A stretch of DNA of 17,630 nucleotides, from NCBI GenBank assembly GCA_964427955.1, contig CAYRWY010000071.1, forward strand, positions 1-17,630, read 5' to 3'. This document shows, piece by piece, positions 1 to 7,400 of this stretch. Position 1 is the first letter of the stretch, and every line of letters begins with the position of its first letter. The position numbers were made by a program, and so were the translations under genes. Origin of the DNA: JACRBK01 sp964427955 (GTDB lineage: Bacteria; Chloroflexota; Anaerolineae; Aggregatilineales; Aggregatilineaceae). Under the pieces are notes generated by a model that was given only the letters and a program-made list of their open reading frames with translations, was not told the DNA's origin and did no database searches.

Positions 1-1656
1 CGGATCGGGATTGCTCATCAGCGGCTCGTGCTTCTTGCGGAGCTGGAGCGCATAATGCACCGATCCAACCAGATTGTGAGATCGCGTCCAGTTGAAGGCC
101 CATTCGCTGAACAGCGGCAGCGTCTCGCTGGGGTGAGCATCGATCATCTCGTCGGAGAAGCCCAGCCCGGTATTGATCGGCTTGGTCTCCATCAGCTCGA
201 AGCCGCTGTGAATGAAGGGAATTTCGGGCAGCGTCGCACTGATCGCCAGGATGTAGTGCACATATTGCAGCGCGAACGGATGCTCCGCCGCGCGCGGGGT
301 GTTGTGATTCTCGCCGGTGGCAAAACAAGGCAGCGGCAGGTGATCGTAGGCGAGACGGCCCAGAAAGTCGCGCAGTTTGCCGGGCGAGCCGAAATCGAAC
401 AGCAGATAGCCCACCACCGCGTTATAACCCTCGTCCACACTGTGCTGGCCGATGGAAAAATTCTCATCCCAGAACGCAAAGTCCGGATCGAGTTCGCGGG
501 CGGCGCGCACGACGCGCTGTTTCAGCGGCGCGGGCAGGGCGTGACCCATATCGATCAGGACGCCGTCGATCCCGAATTCGCGCTGGTAGTGCGGGATCAC
601 GCCCGCGATGGCATCCCACAGGCCGTGCACGATGTGTTCGGGTCGAGCCAACCGCTCGTCGTACATGCGCAGGGTGTTGTAGGCGATATAGTTGAAATCG
701 GGATGGTCGTACATGCGCAGGTAGGTGACGTCGGTCCAGGGCGGCTGGTTGTCATCCGGCGGCCAGTCCGAAAACGCACCGGGAACCCGGACGCGTGTAC
801 CGTTATCCAGCACGCCGACCCAGCGTCCATCCTGCAAGTAGACGCGCTCCGGGCGCGGCGGCTCGGTGAACATCTCGCGGTAGGCCTGCGGCGGCGAGGG
901 AAGCTGGTAAAAATCCTGGCGCGCGACCTTTTCCTTGAGCAAGTACAGGTCATTGCCGGAAAAGATCGGGCTGCCGTAGGCGAAAGGATAATCACTGTTG
1001 AGCTTGCGATCCGGAATATCCTCGCAGATCCAGTAGAACCACTCCGGATGCTCCCCGATCCAGTCGGAGTCTTTCGAGGCAGTGCGCAGCACGAATTCCA
1101 TCACGACGCGCATCCCCAGGCGGTGCGCCGCTTCGACGAATCCGGCGAACAGCACTTCGACGTCAAGCCCCTGGGCTGGTTCCGCCAGGTTCTCGTCCAG
1201 ACGGTAGGGATTGCGGATGCCATAGGGCGATCCCAGCGTGCCTTTTTTGCCGTCCTGCCCGACGGAGGTGATCGGCAGCAGGTGCACGGTATTGACGCCC
1301 AGGTACTGGATATACGGCAGCAGCGCGATACATTTCAGCAGCGTCCCCGTCTCGCGCCACCCTTCCTGCGGCGCCAGGTGCCCATCGTGGGCATGATCGT
1401 AAGCCGCCGTCACGCGCGGAAACAGGTTGTAAACGGTGGCCCGGCGCGACCAATTCACGCCCTCCCCGCCGCTCACCAGCGGCAGCGGATCAGCGGCGAG
1501 GATCGCTTCCAGCTTAGAGGCATAATAGGTATACGGATTCACCGAACGAGGATCGGTATCCCGGAAGTTGACCCACAACCCCGGCACGTAATAAGGGCGC
1601 GCGAGATCACGCTTGTGCTCGTAGAGGGTGGCGATGATATGGCGAAGCGCGGTCAT
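1..1656 (-). CDS. GH13 alpha-amylase-superfamily protein, GlgE/maltosyltransferase-like (3' end outside window)
   Basis: The minus strand is open from the ATG at 1656 to the left edge (552 codons), so the C-terminus is missing. The barrel start is recognisable (LGVNTVHLLPI near residues 119-129, then GSPYGIRNPY at 142-151). A segment EFVLRTASKDSDW...HPEWF at 187-207 resembles region I of GlgE-type maltosyltransferases. The nucleophile Asp is likely D369 (GVLIDMGH), the acid/base E398 (FWDENF), and NTPR (452-455) falls where GlgE has NTPD; GFELME (485-490) matches the GYELFE that follows in GlgE. Two hallmark residues differ: the Arg two before the nucleophile is Leu, and the third catalytic Asp is Arg. 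An alpha-glucan transferase or hydrolase role is therefore uncertain. The start is ambiguous: GGAG lies 12 nt before this ATG, but in-frame TTG and GTG codons 2 and 3 codons upstream sit closer to it. Confidence 0.8.
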   Translation of the reverse strand, partial: MTALRHIIATLYEHKRDLARPYYVPGLWVNFRDTDPRSVNPYTYYASKLEAILAADPLPLVSGGEGVNWSRRATVYNLFPRVTAAYDHAHDGHLAPQEGWRETGTLLKCIALLPYIQYLGVNTVHLLPITSVGQDGKKGTLGSPYGIRNPYRLDENLAEPAQGLDVEVLFAGFVEAAHRLGMRVVMEFVLRTASKDSDWIGEHPEWFYWICEDIPDRKLNSDYPFAYGSPIFSGNDLYLLKEKVARQDFYQLPSPPQAYREMFTEPPRPERVYLQDGRWVGVLDNGTRVRVPGAFSDWPPDDNQPPWTDVTYLRMYDHPDFNYIAYNTLRMYDERLARPEHIVHGLWDAIAGVIPHYQREFGIDGVLIDMGHALPAPLKQRVVRAARELDPDFAFWDENFSIGQHSVDEGYNAVVGYLLFDFGSPGKLRDFLGRLAYDHLPLPCFATGENHNTPRAAEHPFALQYVHYILAISATLPEIPFIHSGFELMETKPINTGLGFSDEMIDAHPSETLPLFSEWAFNWTRSHNLVGSVHYALQLRKKHEPLMSNPDP

Positions 1657-1682
1657 ACCCAACACATACTCCTATAACACAC

Positions 1683-1705
1683 AAAAAGGGAGGACGCCCT
1701 CCCTT
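1683..1705 (-). terminator. Rho-independent terminator of the LCP gene
   Basis: An 8-bp perfect stem (1686-1693 pairs with 1698-1705, loop 1694-1697) is followed on the minus strand by a run of five T. It starts about 25 nt after the LCP stop codon and ends about 27 nt before the GH13 start, so it should separate the two minus-strand genes. Confidence 0.85.
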
Positions 1706-1730
1706 CTTGGAATCTGCCATCGGCCAGGTT

Positions 1731-3047
1731 TTACTGGTTGTAATTCGGGCCGAACACCTGGACCATCAGTTCGCCCATCTTATCCCGGTTGGGGATCAGA
1801 ATATCTTTGCCGTCCCAGTTGGTGGCGATCACGTATTCCCAGCCCAGCACGGCGTTGGTATAGTTCGAGGTGGGGATATCCTTCACCCACCAGGCCAACT
1901 GCACAATCTGATCCAGCGACAGCCCGGTCTGCACGCCGTCCCGCAGCTCGGACCAGATCTGCGGCGACTTGGGCGCCAGTTCAGGAATCATGTTGTAGGC
2001 CGTGACCTTGTCGCGAATGGCGTAGAGCACCTGCTGCTGCCGCTTACCCCGGTCGATGTCGTCCGAGCTGTGACGGCTGCGGGCATACTTGAGCGCCGTC
2101 GCCCCGTCCAACTGGTGCCAGCCCGCCGTGATGTAGAACGGATCGTAGCCATAATTCATGTCGGGGTATTCGGGATCGTTGATGTCGTAAGGCACCTCGA
2201 CGTTGATCCCGCCGATCAGGTCGATGATCTTGATGAACGTCGTGAAATCCACCACCACGTATTCGTTGACCCGAATGCCGAAGTTGTACTGCACCGTCTG
2301 CATCGCCAGGCGCGGACCGCCATCAAGACCTTCGAGCTGACCTATTTGATACGCCACGTTGATACGGTCGGGAGCATAACCCGGAATATCGACCTCCAGG
2401 TCGCGCGGAATGCTCAGAATACCCACCTGCTTCGTATCCGGGGCGAGGCTGATCAGGATCATCGTGTCGGTGCGCACGGACATCCCGAATTCACTGGGGC
2501 GCTGATCCATGCCCATCACCAGCACGGTGAAACGCTCCTTGCCATCCCAGGGATGGATGATCATGCTCTCGCCGTTGCCGAGCATCCCGCCCACTTCGCC
2601 AGTCGCGTCGGATTCCAGGACGCCCCCCGCCCCGTACAACACCGAAGTCGGTTCGATAGGCGGGACGCTGGTCGAAACGGTACCGCTGGGACCGCGCGTG
2701 GCCCGCAGCAGGAAAAAGACGGTCATGCTCATCACGACGGTCATACCGAGCATGGCCGCCGCGATGATCACCCATGCCCAATCGTCCGGCGCACCCAGTT
2801 CGCGCCGCACTTTGCGACGGTGCACCCGGTCACGCGCAGACCGGCGACGTCCCCGCTCGCGCAGCGGCAGCGAGGGCGCGTACGGATCAGGTTGGACGGG
2901 AGCCAGCGGCTGCTGGCCGGGGTAGCTGTACCAGTGGCCCGCCCCAGGCATCGAACCTGACGGGGGATAACGCAGCGGGTTGTCGGGATCGGCGGAGATG
3001 ACCGGCTCGTTGTGCTGCTGCGTCGGGACCGTATTGTCTGCTGGCAT
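1731..3047 (-). CDS. LytR-CpsA-Psr (LCP) family cell-wall polymer ligase
   Basis: 438 aa. LCP proteins transfer polymers from undecaprenyl-pyrophosphate carriers to the cell wall on the outer face of the membrane. The sequence shows a Pro/Gln-rich cytoplasmic N-terminus (1-65), an Arg-rich stretch (66-82), one membrane segment (about 90-114) and an LCP domain from about 173 to 345. Family motifs are present: VRTDTMILIS (191-200), the SIPRD motif (212-216), INVAY (229-233), and ALKYARSR followed by DIDRGKRQQQ (318-339), whose Arg and Asp residues bind the pyrophosphate. I chose the ATG at 3047 because GGAG lies 6 nt upstream; a TTG four codons earlier would overlap that ribosome binding site. 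The family call is firm. Which polymer is transferred cannot be told, but rhamnose-type glycan genes lie at the far end of the window. Confidence 0.93.
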   Translation of the reverse strand: MPADNTVPTQQHNEPVISADPDNPLRYPPSGSMPGAGHWYSYPGQQPLAPVQPDPYAPSLPLRERGRRRSARDRVHRRKVRRELGAPDDWAWVIIAAAMLGMTVVMSMTVFFLLRATRGPSGTVSTSVPPIEPTSVLYGAGGVLESDATGEVGGMLGNGESMIIHPWDGKERFTVLVMGMDQRPSEFGMSVRTDTMILISLAPDTKQVGILSIPRDLEVDIPGYAPDRINVAYQIGQLEGLDGGPRLAMQTVQYNFGIRVNEYVVVDFTTFIKIIDLIGGINVEVPYDINDPEYPDMNYGYDPFYITAGWHQLDGATALKYARSRHSSDDIDRGKRQQQVLYAIRDKVTAYNMIPELAPKSPQIWSELRDGVQTGLSLDQIVQLAWWVKDIPTSNYTNAVLGWEYVIATNWDGKDILIPNRDKMGELMVQVFGPNYNQ

Positions 3048-3079
3048 CGAATACTCCAAAAAGCACGACTGTAACCCGT

Positions 3080-3108
3080 ATTCTATACCTAAACGACCAA
3101 AGCCTCAA
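3080..3108 (-). promoter_or_regulatory. Sigma-70-type promoter for the LCP gene
   Basis: On the minus strand TTGAGG (3108-3103) and TAGAAT (3085-3080) are separated by exactly 17 nt, about 33 nt upstream of the LCP start codon. It lies next to the probable extended -10 of the divergent lipoyl gene. Confidence 0.6.
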
Positions 3109-3110
3109 TG

Positions 3111-3119
3111 TGCTAAAAT
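3111..3119 (+). promoter_or_regulatory. Probable extended -10 promoter for the lipM-like gene
   Basis: TGCTAAAAT has the TGN extension plus TAAAAT (5/6 match). No good -35 element is visible 16-18 nt upstream, which fits an extended -10 promoter. The predicted leader is about 55-60 nt. The call rests on one hexamer and is tentative. Confidence 0.4.
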
Positions 3120-3182
3120 CCTCCTACCCCAGCACGGTTAGCCGACGCGCGAGGGGGGTGAATCAGGAGAAAAAACAATACG

Positions 3183-4001
3183 ATGAGCGAAACGAACTGG
3201 CGTTTATTGATCACCGGCGTGAGCGGCGGGGCGATGGCAATGGCCATCGATCACGCCATCATGGAAGCCGTCGCCGAGGAGCGCGTCCCGCCGACGCTGC
3301 GCTTCTATGCGTGGGAACCAGCCTGTCTCTCGTTGGGCTACACCCAGCCCGCGTCAGACGTGGATCGGGAGCGGCTGGCCGCGCGCGGCTGGGACGTGGT
3401 GCGCCGCATGACCGGCGGGCGGGCGATCCTGCACACCGACGAGCTAACCTACAGCGTGACCGTCCCGGCAGGACAGGCCATCGTCGCCGGGGATGTGGTG
3501 GAGAGCTACCGGCGGCTGAGTCAGGCGCTGCTGGCCGGGCTGCGCCGCCTGGGAGCCGCGCCGCAAGCGGACCGGCGCGCCCAGGAACTCGCCAGCACCA
3601 AAGGGCCGGTATGCTTCGAAGTCCCCAGCCACTACGAGATCACGGTGGATGGGAAAAAGCTGATCGGCAGCGCGCAGGTGCGGAAATGGGGCGTCGTGCT
3701 GCAACACGGATCGTTCCCGCTGCACGGCGACATCAGCCGCATCTGTGACGCCCTGGTCTTCGAGAGCGAAGAGAAGCGCGAGATCGCGCGGGCGCGCGTC
3801 CTGGCGCGGGCGGCGACGCTGGAGAGCGCCCTGGGGAAGATCATCACGTGGGAAGAGGCGGTCGAGGCGGTGGTGGAAGGCTTCCGCGAAACCTTCCACC
3901 TGACGTTCGACGCCACGACTCTGACGCCCGAAGAGCAGGCGCGCGCCAACGTTCTATGCGGGGAGCAGTATACGTCGGGCACGTGGAATAATCGGTTCTA
4001 G
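3183..4001 (+). CDS. lipM: LipM-like octanoyltransferase / lipoate-protein ligase A family protein
   Basis: 272 aa, a full-length BPL/LplA/LipB-fold protein. It carries the family signature VRRMTGGRAILHTDELTYSV (73-92) for binding the acyl-adenylate or acyl chain. The segment CFEVPSHYEI (144-153) followed by GKKLIGSAQVR (157-167) resembles LipM, the octanoyl-ACP:protein octanoyltransferase of Bacillus, in which the equivalent Cys is catalytic. C144 is therefore the likely nucleophile, giving octanoylation of lipoyl domains or GcvH before sulfur insertion by LipA. No lipA lies nearby. AGGAG occurs about 12 nt before the ATG, a long spacing. The gene faces away from the LCP gene and its stop codon overlaps that of the next gene. 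A scavenging lipoate ligase is the main alternative. Confidence 0.82.
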   Translation: MSETNWRLLITGVSGGAMAMAIDHAIMEAVAEERVPPTLRFYAWEPACLSLGYTQPASDVDRERLAARGWDVVRRMTGGRAILHTDELTYSVTVPAGQAIVAGDVVESYRRLSQALLAGLRRLGAAPQADRRAQELASTKGPVCFEVPSHYEITVDGKKLIGSAQVRKWGVVLQHGSFPLHGDISRICDALVFESEEKREIARARVLARAATLESALGKIITWEEAVEAVVEGFRETFHLTFDATTLTPEEQARANVLCGEQYTSGTWNNRF

Positions 4002-4762
4002 TTCGGGAAGCACGTCGCGTTCGGCTCCAGCGGTTCGGCGCTGCGCTGGAACGTGACGTTGTCGTAGCCGAGCGACTTGAGCAGATTGAAAATGCGCGAC
4101 TCGGCCTCCCGGTAGGCCAGCGACAGCAGGTCCATTTCGAGCGCCGTCTCGCGCAGTTCGTCGATGCCGCGATCGTACGCTTCGTCCTGGAGCCGCTGGA
4201 CGATGCCTCCACAGTCCTGCACCAGTGGAATATCGGTGCAGCTCCGGTTCAAGATCTCGGCTTTGCCCAGGTAGCAGCCGGTCAGTTGAGCGGGCGGCAG
4301 CGTGACCGCCAGGCTGCCATCCGGCTGTGTGACGATGTTCTGCTCGGTCACCAATGAGAGGTCGATCCCGGCGGTGACGTGGCCGACATAGCTGACTTTC
4401 AACTCAGCGTCCGGCGCGGGACCGGTGTCCACCACGGTCTTGATCACCTGGATGTCGCCGGTCGCGGTTTGCAGCACGGCCATCTTCTGGATGCCGAGCA
4501 CGATGGTGCGGCTGTCGGCCACTTCAGGCTTGGAATCTTCGAATCCCAGCAGTTCCAGCGCGCTGTCCAGGGGGTTACGCAGAAGGTCGGAGAGTTGCAG
4601 CGTCAGCAGCATTGCTGCGCAGGCCACGGCCACCATCAACACCAGCAGCACGGGCAGCAGTCCCGGCATCAAACACCCCCGGCTGGCCCCCAGCAGCGGC
4701 GCGAGCGGGTTACAGCCGCGCGGGCGGTCTTCTACAATGTCGTCGTTCTTCCGTGATGGCAT
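3998..4762 (-). CDS. DUF4230 domain membrane-anchored protein
   Basis: 254 aa. A basic and acidic N-terminus is followed by one membrane segment (about 34-58), then an extracytoplasmic domain. That domain has the DUF4230 pattern: LGIQKMAVLQTATGDI (89-104), YVGHVTAGIDLSLV (125-138) and a predicted strand ending in VTLPPAQL (153-160), then a helical tail rich in Glu and Arg. The function of DUF4230 is unknown. The ATG at 4762 is preferred because GAGGA lies about 7 nt upstream; a GTG 12 codons earlier is in frame but has no such site. It lies 64 nt downstream of elp3 on the same strand with no terminator seen, so co-transcription is possible. Its TAG overlaps the TAG of the convergent gene inside a shared CTAG. 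Confidence 0.75.
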   Translation of the reverse strand: MPSRKNDDIVEDRPRGCNPLAPLLGASRGCLMPGLLPVLLVLMVAVACAAMLLTLQLSDLLRNPLDSALELLGFEDSKPEVADSRTIVLGIQKMAVLQTATGDIQVIKTVVDTGPAPDAELKVSYVGHVTAGIDLSLVTEQNIVTQPDGSLAVTLPPAQLTGCYLGKAEILNRSCTDIPLVQDCGGIVQRLQDEAYDRGIDELRETALEMDLLSLAYREAESRIFNLLKSLGYDNVTFQRSAEPLEPNATCFPN

Positions 4763-4826
4763 GGTTTGTTCCTCTGGATGGAAGCGCACGTTCAACACTC
4801 TTTACGCAAGGGCCGCCGGGCGGTTG

Positions 4827-6653
4827 CTAGTCCAGCGGGCGGAACTGGTAAAGCTGGCCGTCGCGAAAACCGCGCTGGCGATAATACTCCCGCGTGCCCA
4901 CCGACGAGATCACGGCTAACTGGCGGTAACCGCGCTGGACAGCGATCTCGGCGGCGCGCTCGATCAACTGCTTGCCCAACCCGCTGTGCTGCGCGCGGCC
5001 CGGCGACTCTTCGCCCAGGGCCAATGACTGGCCGTAGACGTGCACCTCGCGGATCATGGCCGCGCCGGACAGCTCGTCGAGGATCGGCGGCACATCCGGC
5101 AGCGACAGGCGCAGAAAGGCCGCGATCCGGCGATCCGGCGTGATCATCTGTAAAAACACTTCTTCACCGATGCCGACACGGTACGACTGCTCGTCGAGGT
5201 GAAGATCGGCAAGTTCCACGGTCTGGCCGCGAATTTCGCGCCCGCGAATGTCCGGCACGTGCTCGCCACGACGCCGGAAGTCGTCTTCGACCACCTGGCG
5301 GAAATTGGTAGTGAGGTCCCCGGCGACGATGTCCGTCGAAGGAATGTCACGTACCACGCGGGTGAGACGGCAGTATTCGGGCGTGTCTTGGAAACAAGCC
5401 GTCAGGACGCGCAGCAGTTCCGCGTGGGTATAGGGCCGCCACTGCCCGGCCTGGTAGACCTGCATCAGTTCGGCGCTCTCGATCAGCGAGCAGGGATAGA
5501 TTTTCAGTTCGTCCGGGCACAAGTCGGGATCGTCGAACAGGCGGCGGTAGTCGGCGATGTCGGCGTCGGGCGTGGAACCGTACAGGTTCGGCATCCAATG
5601 GGCGTGAATCTTGAACCCGGCCTGCCGCAACCAGCGCACGGCGCGGCGTGTCACCGCAACGGAATGGCCACGCTTGTTCTGGCGCAGGACCTCGTCGTCC
5701 AGGCTTTGAATCCCGATCTGGACTTTGGTGGCACCCAGCCGCCGGATGCGGATCACCTCGTCCAGCGTGATCTGGTCGGGACGCGTCTCGATCACCAGTC
5801 CCACACAGCGGCAGGCGGCGGACTCGTTCTCGCGGTGGGCGGCGTCCAATTCATCCCAGGTCGCGAACTCGTCCGCCAGGGTGTGGGGACGCTCACCGCG
5901 CCCGACCGCCTGGGCCAGCTCGCGCGAGCGGCGCATTTCGTCGCGGTAGAGGCGCTGCACCACCTGGTTGTAGGATTCGTCCAGCGCGCGGCCATCCAAC
6001 TGTACCGCGGTCGCCGCGTCGGCATGGAACTGCGACGCCTCGTGCAGGGCGGCGCGCACCTCGTCGGAGTGATCGATCCCCCGCCCGAAGTCGTGCAGGG
6101 CGTCGAAGATCCGCCGGATGAACCAGATTTGATAGCTTTCCGGGTAAAAGGACCACGTGCCGCCCAGGATGATCATCTCGATCTTGTCGGTGGGATGTCC
6201 CGCCGCGTGCAGGGTCGTCAGGCGCGAATAGGTTTGCAGGTAGGGATCGAAACTGTTCTGCTCGGCCCGCTGCGCGCCCGGCTCGTTGGCGAGATAACTC
6301 TTGGGCATCCGCACGTCATTGGGGCAAAATATACATTCACCGGGACAGGGATACGGTTTGGTCAGCACGGTCACCGGCGCGACGCCGGACATGGTGCGTA
6401 CCGGCTTGAGGCGCAGACGATCCACCACCGCCGGATCGAAGGGCGGCAGCCCGGCGGTCCCGGCAAAGAGGCGATACGCCTGAATCAGGTTATTCTTGCT
6501 GAAGACGCCCTGCCCGTCCTTGGGATGGTCTTTGAGCAGCCGCAGCAGTTCGGGGTGCGTGAGGTGGGGAAGCCGGATCACCTCGCGCAAGATCGCGATC
6601 AGCGGTTCGCGGTAACGTTCGACATCTAACGGAGGCTGGAACTTTTTGCCCAT
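4827..6653 (-). CDS. elp3: Elp3-type radical SAM / GNAT tRNA U34 modification enzyme
   Basis: 608 aa. Elp3 uses a radical SAM centre and acetyl-CoA to build the 5-carboxymethyl group on wobble uridine of tRNA. The N-terminal part is helical and basic (1-90). The 4Fe-4S motif is CPGECIFC (C103, C107, C110) within a run typical of bacterial Elp3 (MPKSYLANEPGAQRAEQN, 116-133). Further motifs are EMIILGGTWSFYP (159-171), VGLVIETRPD (284-293), VQIGIQSLDD (311-320), and a C-terminal acetyltransferase domain (about 478-608) with REVHVYGQ (535-542), GLGKQLIERAA (558-568) and YYRQRGF (590-596). The Cys spacing is CX3CX2C with CPND after it, unlike the CPGG of the eukaryotic form. A helical insertion occupies about 195-280. 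No Elp1/2/4-6 is present, as is usual in bacteria. No strong Shine-Dalgarno is seen before the ATG. It is divergent from a Trm9-like methyltransferase with a 51-bp gap. Confidence 0.92.
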   Translation of the reverse strand: MGKKFQPPLDVERYREPLIAILREVIRLPHLTHPELLRLLKDHPKDGQGVFSKNNLIQAYRLFAGTAGLPPFDPAVVDRLRLKPVRTMSGVAPVTVLTKPYPCPGECIFCPNDVRMPKSYLANEPGAQRAEQNSFDPYLQTYSRLTTLHAAGHPTDKIEMIILGGTWSFYPESYQIWFIRRIFDALHDFGRGIDHSDEVRAALHEASQFHADAATAVQLDGRALDESYNQVVQRLYRDEMRRSRELAQAVGRGERPHTLADEFATWDELDAAHRENESAACRCVGLVIETRPDQITLDEVIRIRRLGATKVQIGIQSLDDEVLRQNKRGHSVAVTRRAVRWLRQAGFKIHAHWMPNLYGSTPDADIADYRRLFDDPDLCPDELKIYPCSLIESAELMQVYQAGQWRPYTHAELLRVLTACFQDTPEYCRLTRVVRDIPSTDIVAGDLTTNFRQVVEDDFRRRGEHVPDIRGREIRGQTVELADLHLDEQSYRVGIGEEVFLQMITPDRRIAAFLRLSLPDVPPILDELSGAAMIREVHVYGQSLALGEESPGRAQHSGLGKQLIERAAEIAVQRGYRQLAVISSVGTREYYRQRGFRDGQLYQFRPLD

Positions 6654-6704
6654 GCGCGGTTCACAATCCTATCAATACACGGTCGTCCGGCCCACTATGG
6701 TACC

Positions 6705-7400
6705 ATGAACGACACCACAGTTAAACGCCTGAACCAGATCAACCGGGAGTTTTACCGGATCACGGCGGACAGCTTCGACGAGTCGCGCGGGGCAGCGTGG
6801 CCGGGCTGGGAAATCCTGGTGCCCTATCTACAGCCGCCGCTGGCCGTGCTGGACGTGGGCTGCGGAAATGGACGGTTCGGCGTGTTCCTGGGTGAAAAAC
6901 TGCTGCACTACACGGGGATCGACAGCAGCGCCGCCCTACTGGATCGCGCCCGCGCCGCGCTGGACGGGATCGACACACGCCTCGAAGAACGGGATATTGT
7001 CGAACAACCGCCGGACGCGGGCGAGTACGGGCTGGTGGCGCTGTTCGGCGTGCTGCACCACATTCCGGGCCGTGCCCAGCGGCAGGACTTCATGTACACG
7101 CTGGCGCAGCGCGTCGCGCCGGGAGGCCTGCTGGCCTTCGCGGCATGGCGCTTCTACGAGTACGAGCGCTTCCGGCGGCGGATCGTGCCCTGGCCGGACG
7201 ACCTGGACGTCGAGCCGGGCGATCATCTGCTGGACTGGCAGCGCGGCGAGCGGGCGCTGCGCTACTGCCATTATGTGGACGACGCCGAACACGCCGACCT
7301 GATCGCCGCCACCGGATTGACGGCGCTCACCACCTACCGCGCCGATGGCCGGACCAACGACATCAACTGCTACAGCCTGCTGCGACGAGAGAAGCCATGA
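6705..7400 (+). CDS. Class I SAM methyltransferase, Trm9/ALKBH8-like
   Basis: 231 aa. The SAM-binding motif I is LDVGCGNGRFG (49-59), with the acidic motif II in TGIDSS (70-75) and the post-motif FGVLHHI (114-120). The N-terminal pattern of Asn/Phe/Tyr then SFDESR...WPGW (23-35), HLLDW (174-178), RYCHY (186-190) and the tail NDINCYSLLR (218-227) recall the Trm9/ALKBH8 group, which methylates cm5U34 of tRNA to mcm5U. The neighbour elp3 would supply the cm5U substrate, which supports this reading. The methyltransferase class is firm; the tRNA substrate is an inference. The stop codon overlaps the start of mutY (ATGA), which suggests translational coupling. No obvious Shine-Dalgarno precedes the ATG. 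Confidence 0.75.
   Translation: MNDTTVKRLNQINREFYRITADSFDESRGAAWPGWEILVPYLQPPLAVLDVGCGNGRFGVFLGEKLLHYTGIDSSAALLDRARAALDGIDTRLEERDIVEQPPDAGEYGLVALFGVLHHIPGRAQRQDFMYTLAQRVAPGGLLAFAAWRFYEYERFRRRIVPWPDDLDVEPGDHLLDWQRGERALRYCHYVDDAEHADLIAATGLTALTTYRADGRTNDINCYSLLRREKP

Noticed and set aside
28..1677. 549-codon plus-strand open frame opposite the GH13 gene
   Set aside because: The minus-strand frame encodes a recognisable GH13 protein. The plus frame has no family resemblance and is a GC-driven shadow.
1707..2960. 417-codon plus-strand open frame opposite the LCP gene
   Set aside because: It is antisense to clear LCP motifs, rich in His, Arg and Val as expected of a mirror frame, and has no ribosome binding site.
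5199..6629. 476-codon plus-strand open frame opposite elp3
   Set aside because: The minus strand carries all Elp3 motifs; the plus frame shows none of its own.
6654..6704. Divergent promoters in the elp3/methyltransferase gap
   Set aside because: Hexamers such as TAGGAT (minus) and TATGGT (plus) lack matching -35 elements, and the plus one lies only 3 nt before the ATG.
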